A stretch of 64,000 nt of DNA from Calditrichia bacterium (GTDB lineage: Bacteria; Calditrichota; Calditrichia; RBG-13-44-9; J075): NCBI GenBank assembly GCA_028284445.1, contig JANQRS010000012.1, positions 62,001 through 126,000 of the forward strand, given 5' to 3'. This document shows, one piece after another, positions 52,683 through 61,750 of the stretch. The number at the start of each line of letters is the position of its first letter. Position 1 is the first letter of the stretch. A program made the position numbers and the translations under genes. A model generated the notes under the pieces. That model searched no databases. It worked only from the letters and a program-made list of their open reading frames with translations, and was not told the DNA's origin.

Positions 52683-54737
52683 CTAGAATGAACCAAATTC
52701 ACTGTCATCCAAAGAGATAACCGATGAAGGATCTTTACTCGGCGTGGATTTGCTATCTTCATCAGTATCATCCCATCCATCGGATCCTGCATTTGGCTTG
52801 GCGCTAGCTGCAGGGATGCCTGCACCACCGGATTGTGCCTGCTTCACCAGTTGGAGGAGCATCTCTGGCGTGACACCTTCAGGCAGGATATTATCCCAGC
52901 TTCCGTTTGCTTCTCTGCTCAGCTTGAAGCGTGTCAGCATTTCTTTCAGCCGTAGCGCCTGACCGGAGAGTTCCTCGGATGCAGATGCTGTTTGCTCAGA
53001 ACTGGCTGTATTCGCCTGGGTTACCCGGTCGATTTGTGCGAGCCCCTGAGTAATCTGTTCAATACCGGAAGACTGCTCCCTGGAGGCCACATCGATTTCT
53101 TCAACCAGATCTGTGACCTTGGTTACCTGAGTAACGATTTCGCCGAGTGCCGAGGCGGTCTCCTGGGCGATGTCTGTGCCGGCCCCAACTCGCTTAACAG
53201 AATCTTCAATCAGTTCGGTTGTTTCCTGTGCGGCCTTGGCGCTGCGCTGGGCAAGATTGCGAACTTCCTCGGCCACAACAGCAAATCCCTTACCGTGCAC
53301 GCCGGCACGAGCTGCCTCAACTGCAGCATTCAGGGCCAGCAAATTAGTTTGAAATGCGATTTCATCGATGGCTTTGATGATTTTGGATATTTCCGTGGAT
53401 GACTTATTTATTTCATCCATCGCACCAAGCATATCTTCCATTTGCTTATTGCCGACATTCGCTTGAGATCGGCAGTTGTTGGCGAGTTTGTTTGCCTGTG
53501 TCGCATTCTCCGAGTTTTGACGGATTTGCACCGTAATCTCCTGCATGGAAGCCGAGATCTCTTCAAGGGAACTGGCTTGCTGCGTTGCTCCCTGCGACAA
53601 GGACTGGCTGGAACTGGATACTTCCGAAGATCCGGCAGATATTTGATCTACAGAAACCGAAACCTGTGTCAGAATATCGTTAAGCGAATCCAGGGATTGA
53701 TTCACCGCGTTGGTCAGTATGGCATAGTCTCCCTGGTATTCCTTGGTAATGTAGGCAGTCAAATCTCCTTTGGCTAATGTGGATAGCGCCTGCTGGACGT
53801 CTCTGATCGGCCCCATTACGGAATCCAGAATACCATTGATGCCGGCCATGAACGGTTGAAACTCCTTGGTAAGGGCGTCAAGGTTACCGCGTGCACTCAA
53901 ATTCCCCGTGTGGGTCGCTTCGAGAATTCGGCTGACTTCCTTGTTATATTGGTGAAGACCGTTCCGGTCTTCCCATTCCACAGCATTACCAATTCTATTT
54001 CCCTTCTCGTCGAACAAACCGATTGCATTCAGGCCAAATCGCAAATCGCCAACGCTGATTTCTGTCAGATGAGGCATACTTCCTTCATCAGTTAATAGAC
54101 GCCTTTGATGTCGCGGGTCTTTATGAAAATCATCGATGCTAACCCCAATCAGGTTCCTGGGATCGAACTTCGGCCAGATTTTTCGCAGTTCAGACTCGTA
54201 TTTGCTCAACATTTTGACAAGCGATGGATTCAAGTATGTAATTTTGAATTCAGCATCGCACATCATGAACAAGCTGGATGCACCATCGATCATTGCAAAC
54301 AATGCTTTTGCGCGGGTGGCATCCTCTCTGACTTTCGTTACATCGGACCATTCCAGACAATTCCCGATGTAATTCCCATCGCCGTCGATCATCGCGGTAA
54401 TGTTCAGGGCGAAGGTCAGCCCGCCTACCTTAATGTCCGCCTTCCAGGGTAAATTATGCGGGTCGCTTAGTATTTTTCGCTGGTGAGAAGGTTTTTTGTG
54501 GAAGCTATCAATGTTGGTTCCCAGCAATTGCCCGGCATTAAACCCAGGAAATTGCGCGCGGAAATGTTCGATGTTGTTGCTAATCAACTCCATTGAAGCT
54601 GGATTTGCGTAGGTAATTTCCAAATCGCGATTCACCATCATGATTGCGGTACCAGAACCTTCAGTAGCTGATTTATAGCGAACGAGTTCCTGTTTTGCGT
54701 CATTCACTGACGAGTTGTCGACATCTGTGTTGTTCAT
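52683..54737 (-). CDS. Soluble methyl-accepting chemotaxis protein with two PAS domains
   Basis: The 684-residue receptor has no membrane segment. PAS-like domains cover about residues 15-135 ([19 protein letters not shown]) and 145-265 ([19 protein letters not shown]), each ending with a HQRxxL...xVGxLxFxLN pattern. A HAMP-like part ([18 protein letters not shown]) near 320 leads into the signalling domain, whose tip [23 protein letters not shown] is canonical for CheA/CheW contact. A 55-residue linker ends in EFGSF. GAGGG seven bases before the ATG at 54737 sets the start. It senses intracellular cues through its PAS domains; the cofactor is unknown. Confidence 0.92.
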   Translation of the reverse strand: MNNTDVDNSSVNDAKQELVRYKSATEGSGTAIMMVNRDLEITYANPASMELISNNIEHFRAQFPGFNAGQLLGTNIDSFHKKPSHQRKILSDPHNLPWKADIKVGGLTFALNITAMIDGDGNYIGNCLEWSDVTKVREDATRAKALFAMIDGASSLFMMCDAEFKITYLNPSLVKMLSKYESELRKIWPKFDPRNLIGVSIDDFHKDPRHQRRLLTDEGSMPHLTEISVGDLRFGLNAIGLFDEKGNRIGNAVEWEDRNGLHQYNKEVSRILEATHTGNLSARGNLDALTKEFQPFMAGINGILDSVMGPIRDVQQALSTLAKGDLTAYITKEYQGDYAILTNAVNQSLDSLNDILTQVSVSVDQISAGSSEVSSSSQSLSQGATQQASSLEEISASMQEITVQIRQNSENATQANKLANNCRSQANVGNKQMEDMLGAMDEINKSSTEISKIIKAIDEIAFQTNLLALNAAVEAARAGVHGKGFAVVAEEVRNLAQRSAKAAQETTELIEDSVKRVGAGTDIAQETASALGEIVTQVTKVTDLVEEIDVASREQSSGIEQITQGLAQIDRVTQANTASSEQTASASEELSGQALRLKEMLTRFKLSREANGSWDNILPEGVTPEMLLQLVKQAQSGGAGIPAASAKPNAGSDGWDDTDEDSKSTPSKDPSSVISLDDSEFGSF

Positions 54738-54846
54738 TTTACTTCCCTCGAAATTGTTTTTTCTGGTATAATCCAACATCCTTCATATCATTTCTGTCAA
54801 AAAATCAACTCGATATGCAAACGCTGAAACTTGAACGCGTATCTTT

Positions 54847-57819
54847 TTAGAAGCTACCAAATTCACTATCATCCAAAGAAATGACCGATGAAGGATCCTG
54901 TTTTTGCGCTGGCGATGTACCATCGGTGTCATCCCATCCGTTGCTGCCGGCAGAAGCGGATCCACCGTTTGTTGCAGGGATAGCACCAACACCGGACTGT
55001 GCCTGCTTCAATAGCTGCAGCAGCATCTCGGCCGTAACGCCTTCAGGCAAGATGTTGTCCCAGCTTCCGTTGGCTTCTCTGCTTAACTTGAAGCGTGTCA
55101 GCATCTCTTTCAACCGTCGCGCCTGCCCGGAGAGTTGTTCGGAGGCAGATGCTGTTTGCTCAGAACTGGCTGTATTCGCCTGGGTTACTCGGTCGATCTG
55201 AGTCAACCCCTGGGTAATCTGTTCAATACCGGAAGACTGCTCCCGGGAGGCAACATCAATTTCTTCGACCAGGTCCGTTACCTTGGTTACCTGGGTGACG
55301 ATTTCGCCAAGTGCCTTGGCGGTTTGCTGGGCGATGTCTGTGCCGGCCCCAACTCGCTTAACAGAATCTTCAATCAGTTCAGTGGTTTCCTGTGCGGCCT
55401 TGGCACTACGCTGGGCAAGGTTGCGAACTTCTTCCGCCACAACAGCAAATCCCTTACCGTGTACCCCGGCACGAGCCGCCTCGACTGCCGCATTCAAAGC
55501 CAGCAGGTTGGTTTGAAAGGCAATTTCATCAATCGCCTTGATGATTTTAGATATTTCCGTGGATGATTTATTAATTTCACCCATGGCACCAAGCATATCT
55601 TCCATTTGCCTGTTGCCAGCATTCGCGTATTCGCGGCAACTGTTGGCAAGCTTGTTGGCCTGTGTCGCATTCTCAGAGTTTTGGCGGGTTTGCACGGTAA
55701 TTTCCTGCATGGAAGAAGAGATCTCTTCAAGGGAACTGGCCTGCTGCGTTGCCCCCTGAGACAAGGACTGGCTCGAGCTAGACACTTCTGAAGAGCCCGC
55801 AGATATTTGATCCACAGATACTGAAACCTGTGTCAAAATATCATTAAGTGAATCCAGAGTAGAGTTCAGCGATTCTTTCAGGACGGACATTTCACCCGGA
55901 AAATCGCTGGTGATGTAGGCGGTCAAATCACCATTTGACAGACGGGATAGATGTTCCTGAAATTCCGCATAGCGGTGTTTGACTTCAGTTATATCCGTTG
56001 CGAATTTGACCACCTTGAAGGGATTACCATCGGTGTCGAGAATGGGATTATACGATGCCTGAATCCAAATGTCTTGACCATTTTTGGCAATACGCTTGTA
56101 TTCTCCCGCCTGATGCTGCCCGCTGCCAAGGCTTTCCCATAGAGCTGCATATTCAGGGCTGCGACGGCGCTCGTTATCGACGAAAATTTTATGGTGTTTG
56201 CCAACGATTTCTTCGAGAGTATAGCCGACAGTATTCAGGAAATTTTCATTGGCATGACGAATGGTGCCATCCATGTCGAACTCGATAACCGCTTGCGCTT
56301 TGCCGATGGCGGCAATTTGTCCTTCATAATCAGCGTTTTTCAGTTTCTGCTCAGTAATATCCGCCGCGTATTTGACCACCTTAAATGGTTTTCCATCAGC
56401 ATCAAGAATGGGATTATACGATGCCTGAATCCAGAGATCCTCGCCATTTTTGGTAAGACGCTTGTATTCTCCGGCCTCATACTTACCGTCATTCAGGCTT
56501 TCCCAAAACGCTGAATATTCTGGACTGTTACTGTATTCGTGATCGACAAAAATTCTATGGTGCTTACCGACGACTTCTTTGAGTGAATACCCAACCGCAT
56601 TCAGGAAATTTTCATTGGCATGGCGGATGGTGCCATCCATCTCAAACTCGATCACCGCTTGTGATTTGCCGATGGCGGCAATTTGTCCTTCGTAGTCCGC
56701 GTTCTGGAGCTTCTGCGCAGTAATATCCGTCGCGAATTTGACAACCTTAAATGGTTTTCCATCAGCATCAAGAATCGGATTGTACGATGCCTGAATCCAG
56801 ATTTCGTTGCCATTCTTACCGATTCGTCTGTATTCTCCTGCCTCATACTCGCCGCGCTTGAGTTTTTCCCAGAAAGCTGAATAGCCGGAACTTTGAGCGA
56901 AAGTCTCATCTACAAAAATGGAATGGTGCTTACCTACGACCTCTTTTAGTGCGTAACCAACCGCATTCAAAAAATTCTCATTCGCATGACGGATGGTACC
57001 ATCTACATCGAATTCGATCACCGCTTGTGATTTGCCAATCGCGGCTATTTGACCTTCGTAATTGGCTGTCTGTCGTTTCTGCGCGGTGATATCTGTTGCG
57101 TATTTGACAACTTTAAATGGCTTTCCATCAGCATCAAAGATCGGGTTGTATGATGCTTGAATCCAAAGATCTTCGCCATTTTTGGTAAGGCGCTTGTATT
57201 CACCGGCTTTATACTGCCCCTTATTGAGGCTTTCCCAGAAAGCTGCATATTCCGGGCTGCTGTTGTAATCGGCATGGACAAAAATTCTATGGTGTTTACC
57301 AACGACTTCGTTGAGTGAATACCCAACCGCATTCAGGAAATTCTCATTGGCATGACGGATAGTGCCATCCATCTCAAACTCGATAACCGCTTGTGATTTG
57401 CCAATCGCGGCTATTTGACCTTCGTAGTCCGCATTCTGGAGTTTCTGTGCAGTAATATCCGTCGCGTATTTAACAACTCTGAAGGGTTGTCCATCGACAT
57501 CGAACATTGGATTGTATGATGCCTGAATCCAGATTTCTTTGCCGTTCTTGCCGATTCGCTTGTATTCACCGGCTTCATGCTCACCACGCTTTAGTCTATC
57601 CCAAAAAGCCTTATATTCTGCGCTTTTCGCATAGGCGAGATCTACAAACATCTGATGATGTTTACCCCTGATCTCATTAAGCGTATAACCAATAGCGGCA
57701 AGGAAATTGGGGTTTGCATCCCGAATCGTCCCGTCCAGATCAAATTCAATTATTGCTTGTGCTTTGTCTACCGCAGCTAACTTGGCTTGTAGTTCTTGCA
57801 CATCAATGTGTTCAGCCAT
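54847..57819 (-). CDS. Soluble methyl-accepting chemotaxis protein with five tandem PAS domains
   Basis: The 990-residue cytoplasmic receptor has residues about 11-625 as five near-identical PAS units of 122 residues. Each runs from [21 protein letters not shown] through GKHHxIFV and AGEYKRxxKNG to [20 protein letters not shown] and ITAQK. A short HAMP-like region ([18 protein letters not shown]) and a methyl-accepting signalling domain follow, with the tip [23 protein letters not shown]. The C-terminus ends DDSEFGSF. There is no membrane segment. PAS units of this [11 protein letters not shown] type occur in Aer-like receptors. GGAGGG six bases before the ATG at 57819 fixes the start. It lies between the PAS2 receptor and cheW. 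Confidence 0.93.
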   Translation of the reverse strand: MAEHIDVQELQAKLAAVDKAQAIIEFDLDGTIRDANPNFLAAIGYTLNEIRGKHHQMFVDLAYAKSAEYKAFWDRLKRGEHEAGEYKRIGKNGKEIWIQASYNPMFDVDGQPFRVVKYATDITAQKLQNADYEGQIAAIGKSQAVIEFEMDGTIRHANENFLNAVGYSLNEVVGKHHRIFVHADYNSSPEYAAFWESLNKGQYKAGEYKRLTKNGEDLWIQASYNPIFDADGKPFKVVKYATDITAQKRQTANYEGQIAAIGKSQAVIEFDVDGTIRHANENFLNAVGYALKEVVGKHHSIFVDETFAQSSGYSAFWEKLKRGEYEAGEYRRIGKNGNEIWIQASYNPILDADGKPFKVVKFATDITAQKLQNADYEGQIAAIGKSQAVIEFEMDGTIRHANENFLNAVGYSLKEVVGKHHRIFVDHEYSNSPEYSAFWESLNDGKYEAGEYKRLTKNGEDLWIQASYNPILDADGKPFKVVKYAADITEQKLKNADYEGQIAAIGKAQAVIEFDMDGTIRHANENFLNTVGYTLEEIVGKHHKIFVDNERRRSPEYAALWESLGSGQHQAGEYKRIAKNGQDIWIQASYNPILDTDGNPFKVVKFATDITEVKHRYAEFQEHLSRLSNGDLTAYITSDFPGEMSVLKESLNSTLDSLNDILTQVSVSVDQISAGSSEVSSSSQSLSQGATQQASSLEEISSSMQEITVQTRQNSENATQANKLANSCREYANAGNRQMEDMLGAMGEINKSSTEISKIIKAIDEIAFQTNLLALNAAVEAARAGVHGKGFAVVAEEVRNLAQRSAKAAQETTELIEDSVKRVGAGTDIAQQTAKALGEIVTQVTKVTDLVEEIDVASREQSSGIEQITQGLTQIDRVTQANTASSEQTASASEQLSGQARRLKEMLTRFKLSREANGSWDNILPEGVTAEMLLQLLKQAQSGVGAIPATNGGSASAGSNGWDDTDGTSPAQKQDPSSVISLDDSEFGSF
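55960..57789 (-). repeat. Five-unit 366 bp tandem array encoding PAS domains
   Basis: The same landmark sequence (encoding QAVIEF) recurs at 57755, 57389, 57023, 56657 and 56291, giving four consecutive intervals of exactly 366 bases (122 codons). No unit is frameshifted. Inner units 2-4 are the most alike, which points to expansion by unequal recombination. Confidence 0.95.
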
Positions 57820-57927
57820 TTCGAACCCTCCTCGGTCCAGTCTGTCTTGTTTTTTTAACAATTTTAAAATTCTATGTAAAATCTCTAAAACCTTCTCGTC
57901 GCGTCATTGATTACAGTGAACGGGCAT

Positions 57928-58431
57928 TTAGTTCGGTAATTCTATAATGGTGCCTTTTTCCTTGTCGAAGAGGAGCTCGTGAACATCTAGCAGAATTTTG
58001 ACCTCATCTCCAACTTTACCCAGCCCCTGAATAAAACCGCCATCAAGATTTTCCAGTTTTGTCCGTGGCGGCGGCTCAATATCTATCTCCGGAATATTGA
58101 TAACCTCCGAGACCGTATCTACCACAAAGCCGACTGCAACCGTGTTTAAGTTGACGACAACAATACACGTGCGCTCATCATATTCGCGCTCATCCATCCC
58201 AAATCTCAGGCGGACATCGATTACGGGAATGACTTTGCCGCGCAGATTAATGACACCCTTTATATAATTTGGCATATTGGGCAAGTCGGTTATCTTCTGA
58301 ATACCGATGATTTCCGTTACATGGCGAATTTCCATGCCATATTGTTGTGCCGCCAGATTGAAAGTCAGGAATTGACCTTCCTGTGCGTCTTCGGTTTCTT
58401 CCATTTGCATAACGTCTTCACGCTGTTCCAT
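57928..58431 (-). CDS. cheW: Chemotaxis coupling protein CheW
   Basis: The 167-residue protein links receptors to CheA. The CheW fold is seen as FLTFNLAAQQYGMEIRHVTEI, ITDLPNMPNYIKGVINLRGKVIPVIDVRLRFGM, CIVVVNLNTVAVGFVVDTVSEV and FIQGLGKVGDEVKILLDVHELL. It has a short acidic N-terminal extension. It follows cheA after 119 bases and precedes the five-PAS receptor. Confidence 0.96.
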   Translation of the reverse strand: MEQREDVMQMEETEDAQEGQFLTFNLAAQQYGMEIRHVTEIIGIQKITDLPNMPNYIKGVINLRGKVIPVIDVRLRFGMDEREYDERTCIVVVNLNTVAVGFVVDTVSEVINIPEIDIEPPPRTKLENLDGGFIQGLGKVGDEVKILLDVHELLFDKEKGTIIELPN

Positions 58432-58550
58432 GAGTGATGCTCCGGCTAAAAATTAGTCTATTTCCCTTGAATTATGATTCACACGTGTTTCTCGGCGTAG
58501 CCAGCTATTGCCCGGCGCGTTCCAGTATCTCCGGCAGAAAACAGCCGCAT

Positions 58551-61367
58551 TTAAACGCTGCTCATTGACCTTGCACCCTGGGTAATTGCGATTAAACTTG
58601 AAATATCCAGGATCAGGCAAATTTCGCCATTGCCGAGAATGGTACATCCGGAAACGCCGGCAACGTCGCCGACATAGTCCGGCAAGGCCTTCGCCACGAG
58701 CTGCTTCTGGCCAATCAGTTCATCAACAAAGATGCAGAGTGAGTTGCCATTGTATTCAGTAAGCACGACCAGGCCTTCGCTTAGGCCTTTGCGCTCGACC
58801 GGTAGATTGTGCAGCTCATGAATACGTAGAACCGGATATAAATGCTCACGGATTTTGACCACTTCTTCGCCGCCAATCATATCAATTGTATTTGCTTCGC
58901 TCACCTGAAGCGACTCTTTGATATCCACCGTGGAAAGCGCATAAATGGCATTACCGACTCGCATCAGCATGCCATCGACGATAGCAGTCGTGAGCGGAAT
59001 CCCCATGGTAATACGGGTGCCTTTTCCCATTTCACTCTTGATATCAATCCGTCCGCGAATGCTCTCGATATTTCTTCGCACAACGTCCATTCCAACACCA
59101 CGCCCGGAGATATCCGTCAGCGCTTCTGCCGTAGAAAATCCGGGCGCAAAAATGAGCTTCCAGACTTCAGCATCCGTTAACCTGTCACCATTCCCTTGAA
59201 CAAGGCCCTTCTTTTCGGCCTTCGCCAGCAGCTTTTCGCGATTTAGCCCGCGGCCGTCGTCTTCAATGATCACCAGGATTTCGCTGCCGGATTGTTTTGC
59301 TTCCAGCAGCACTTGTCCACATGGGTTTTTCCCGGCCGCTTTTCTCTCTTCAGGCGGCTCTATTCCGTGGTCAACGCAGTTGCGGATGATATGCACCAGT
59401 GGATCAGAAATATTCTCCAAAACCGAACGGTCAACTTCCGTTTCATCGCCGCGAATAACCAGTTCCACATCTTTGCTAACCTTGTTGGATAGATCACGCA
59501 CCAGACGGATCATCTTGCGAAACAGTCCGGACAAAGGAATCATGCGCAAGGAAGTGGCGATTTCCTGCAGGGAGCGAATATTCTTCTGCAAATGGCTGGT
59601 GGCCTTTTCGAAACCGGGCAAATCCAGATCCAGTAGCTCCGGGTGCTGGGCAACCATCGATTCCGCAATCACGATTTCTCCCACCAGATCCATTAGCTCA
59701 TTCAATTTTGCCACGTTAACGCGAATAACCTCGCTCGTTTCCTTCCGGACAGATTTGGCAGCCGCGGTTTTTGCTCTCTTTGGTTTCGCCTCTTTCGCAG
59801 GGGCGGGGGCCGTTTTTTGCATCTTTTCTTGTTCCGCTGAGTTTGTGGAGGCCGGGGAATCCGTGCTTGCGGCATTGGCTTTGTTAAACTTATCGCCAGC
59901 CTCTGATTTATGTGTATCTTTGGTGCTTTTCTTCACGTCAGGCTTGGGCTGATCATCGCTTGTCGTCGTTTCGAGCAGGACTACTTTCGCTTCCTCCAGG
60001 ATCGCATCAATATTTTCGATACCGACGATATCCCCATCCTGTGAACTCTTCAGAGAATCGCGTATGTGGTCGAGCACGGAGAGCAGGAACGAATACTGCT
60101 TCTGACTGCCTCTTTGCTCATCGCTGCGAACGGTATCAAGAAAGCTTTCGGCCGCATGACAAATTTCACCGATATCCTGATACCCGTAGAGCGCCGCATT
60201 TCCTTTCAAACTGTGTATGGCCCGAAAAGCCTGAGCAGCAGTCTCCAGGTCTTCCGTTTTCTTTTCAAGTTGCAGCAGGCAATGTTCTACTTCCTCCGTC
60301 AGTTCCAGGCTTTCGACAATGAATTGGTCTCTCATTTCATCGGTAAAAAAGTTATCGAAAGGATCCTCAGATTCAACGGCTTCCGCTGGCTGCGGTTGAA
60401 GTGATTCCGGCTGATCGTTTGTTGTGCTTGCATCCAGCGAAGCTTGCGCATCCGATGCAGGCGAGGTCTTTTCTTTGATTCGGGCAAGGTGATATTGCGT
60501 GCTTCCCCATAGTTGATGAACCAGGTCCTGTTCCCGCTCCTCATAGTTGCCCGGTGTTCCATCTTTTTCCAAATTGGTGAGGAGCGCTTCGTAAAAGTCA
60601 AAAACGCTCTCGATCATTTCAAATTCTTTGCCGGTAAATTCAAGCTTCTTTCCGCCCAAATAGTTGAAAAGTAAAATCGTCTGGTGGGCAACAGTAACAA
60701 ACATGACCAGCTCAAAATTGGCGGCGCTCGCCTTGATCAATGAGAGAAACTTGTTGAGATGATTGACGGTCCGTTTCCCAATGCGGCTGGATTTCGTGAT
60801 TTGCTTCTGCAAATTGATCATTTGCGGCTTGACTTTTTCCAGGATCTTGCGGCACTCGGTAACAAAAGGGAGATACTTTTCCGCAGACATCTCATCACCA
60901 GGTGCTTCTTCTAAAGGCGCTTCTTCTGTTTGCTGTGCCGGATCACCCTGCTGAATCAATTTGCTCACTTCCATGATAAACGATGTTTTGACGTCAGTAT
61001 ACTTGTCTAGCGACAGCGTATCGCGCAACGTAGGAAGCAGTTCATTGAACAAATCACATAATTTCATCATGACTTGTACGTGTTCTGTCCTAAAAGCTAT
61101 TTTATCTTTGCGGATAAGGTCCAGCAGGGTTTCTGCTTCGTGCGTAATCGAAACAATAATGCTCAAATCAAGGTATGCGGCCGACCCCTTCAGCGAATGG
61201 AATACCCGGAAAATTTTGTCTATACTTTCCGAACCAACAGTTTCCCCTTTTTTGATCTCGCTTTCTAACTCCACAAGCAAGGGTTCAATTGCTTCAATGC
61301 CTTCCAGGCTTTCGTTCACAAAATCGTTGAGAATTTCTAAATCTTCATTGGTAAGAACCAGCGTCAC
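58551..61367 (-). CDS. cheA: Chemotaxis histidine kinase CheA with three Hpt modules
   Basis: This is a 938-residue kinase. Hpt1 covers residues 1-130 with His57 in FHSLKGSA. A second Hpt-like helical bundle covers about 160-285, where the matching site reads FLSLIKASA and lacks the histidine. Hpt3 covers about 340-450 with His385 in IHSLKGNA. An Ala/Lys-rich linker leads to the dimerisation domain (VNVAKLNELMDLVGEIVIA). The ATP-binding domain follows (IRNCVDHGIEPPEERK, IEDDGRGLNREKL, SGRGVGMDVV), then a CheW-like C-terminal domain. It phosphorylates CheY and CheB. The start is a GTG. CheA is usually 650-750 residues; the excess is the extra Hpt region. Confidence 0.95.
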   Translation of the reverse strand: MTLVLTNEDLEILNDFVNESLEGIEAIEPLLVELESEIKKGETVGSESIDKIFRVFHSLKGSAAYLDLSIIVSITHEAETLLDLIRKDKIAFRTEHVQVMMKLCDLFNELLPTLRDTLSLDKYTDVKTSFIMEVSKLIQQGDPAQQTEEAPLEEAPGDEMSAEKYLPFVTECRKILEKVKPQMINLQKQITKSSRIGKRTVNHLNKFLSLIKASAANFELVMFVTVAHQTILLFNYLGGKKLEFTGKEFEMIESVFDFYEALLTNLEKDGTPGNYEEREQDLVHQLWGSTQYHLARIKEKTSPASDAQASLDASTTNDQPESLQPQPAEAVESEDPFDNFFTDEMRDQFIVESLELTEEVEHCLLQLEKKTEDLETAAQAFRAIHSLKGNAALYGYQDIGEICHAAESFLDTVRSDEQRGSQKQYSFLLSVLDHIRDSLKSSQDGDIVGIENIDAILEEAKVVLLETTTSDDQPKPDVKKSTKDTHKSEAGDKFNKANAASTDSPASTNSAEQEKMQKTAPAPAKEAKPKRAKTAAAKSVRKETSEVIRVNVAKLNELMDLVGEIVIAESMVAQHPELLDLDLPGFEKATSHLQKNIRSLQEIATSLRMIPLSGLFRKMIRLVRDLSNKVSKDVELVIRGDETEVDRSVLENISDPLVHIIRNCVDHGIEPPEERKAAGKNPCGQVLLEAKQSGSEILVIIEDDGRGLNREKLLAKAEKKGLVQGNGDRLTDAEVWKLIFAPGFSTAEALTDISGRGVGMDVVRRNIESIRGRIDIKSEMGKGTRITMGIPLTTAIVDGMLMRVGNAIYALSTVDIKESLQVSEANTIDMIGGEEVVKIREHLYPVLRIHELHNLPVERKGLSEGLVVLTEYNGNSLCIFVDELIGQKQLVAKALPDYVGDVAGVSGCTILGNGEICLILDISSLIAITQGARSMSSV

Positions 61368-61750
61368 GATGCGTAGCTCACTTTATGATTGTGGTATACA
61401 ACTGCGGTCTGATCGGCTACGCGCTTCCCGCGCATCGAATGTCAGTCTGCGAAATTAAAAAATTATGATCTTGTTGCTGTAAAGTCTCGACGAGACGAGA
61501 GCTTACTTTAGAAGATTCCGGCATGACAGCAAAGTGGCTATCCGAGCAAGGAAAATCACAGGAATACGTTCTCTCTGTTCATAATCGAACAACCAATGTT
61601 TTCCAATCGAACACTCTTTCGGGCAAGATCGGCATAAAGCCGCAACCGCCGGCACTGGCACAATTATTGACCTCTCTAATTCTGCTATGACCGAGGAATT
61701 TGGCAAAACAAACATCTGCAACATCAGCCTCACTAAGGAACAGGTTTTAT
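61368..61750. other. Divergent gap upstream of cheA and the ABC permease
   Basis: This 383-base stretch must carry both the leftward chemotaxis promoter and the rightward permease promoter. A perfect inverted repeat GTCTCG-A-CGAGAC lies at 61484-61496, 117 bases upstream of cheA, and could be an operator. No coding frame looks convincing. I cannot place -35/-10 boxes with confidence. Confidence 0.45.

Noticed and set aside
55960..57789. CRISPR array as explanation of the regular repeats
   Set aside because: The units are 366 bases, in frame and coding for PAS domains. There are no short direct repeats with unique spacers.
59266..59952. A 228-codon rightward frame inside cheA
   Set aside because: It is a Ser/Phe-rich antisense frame opposite the conserved kinase domain, with no start signal or domain.
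61503..61733. A 76-codon leftward frame upstream of cheA
   Set aside because: It lies in a divergent control region, has no recognisable domain, and its Cys/Ile-rich composition is unlike the neighbours.
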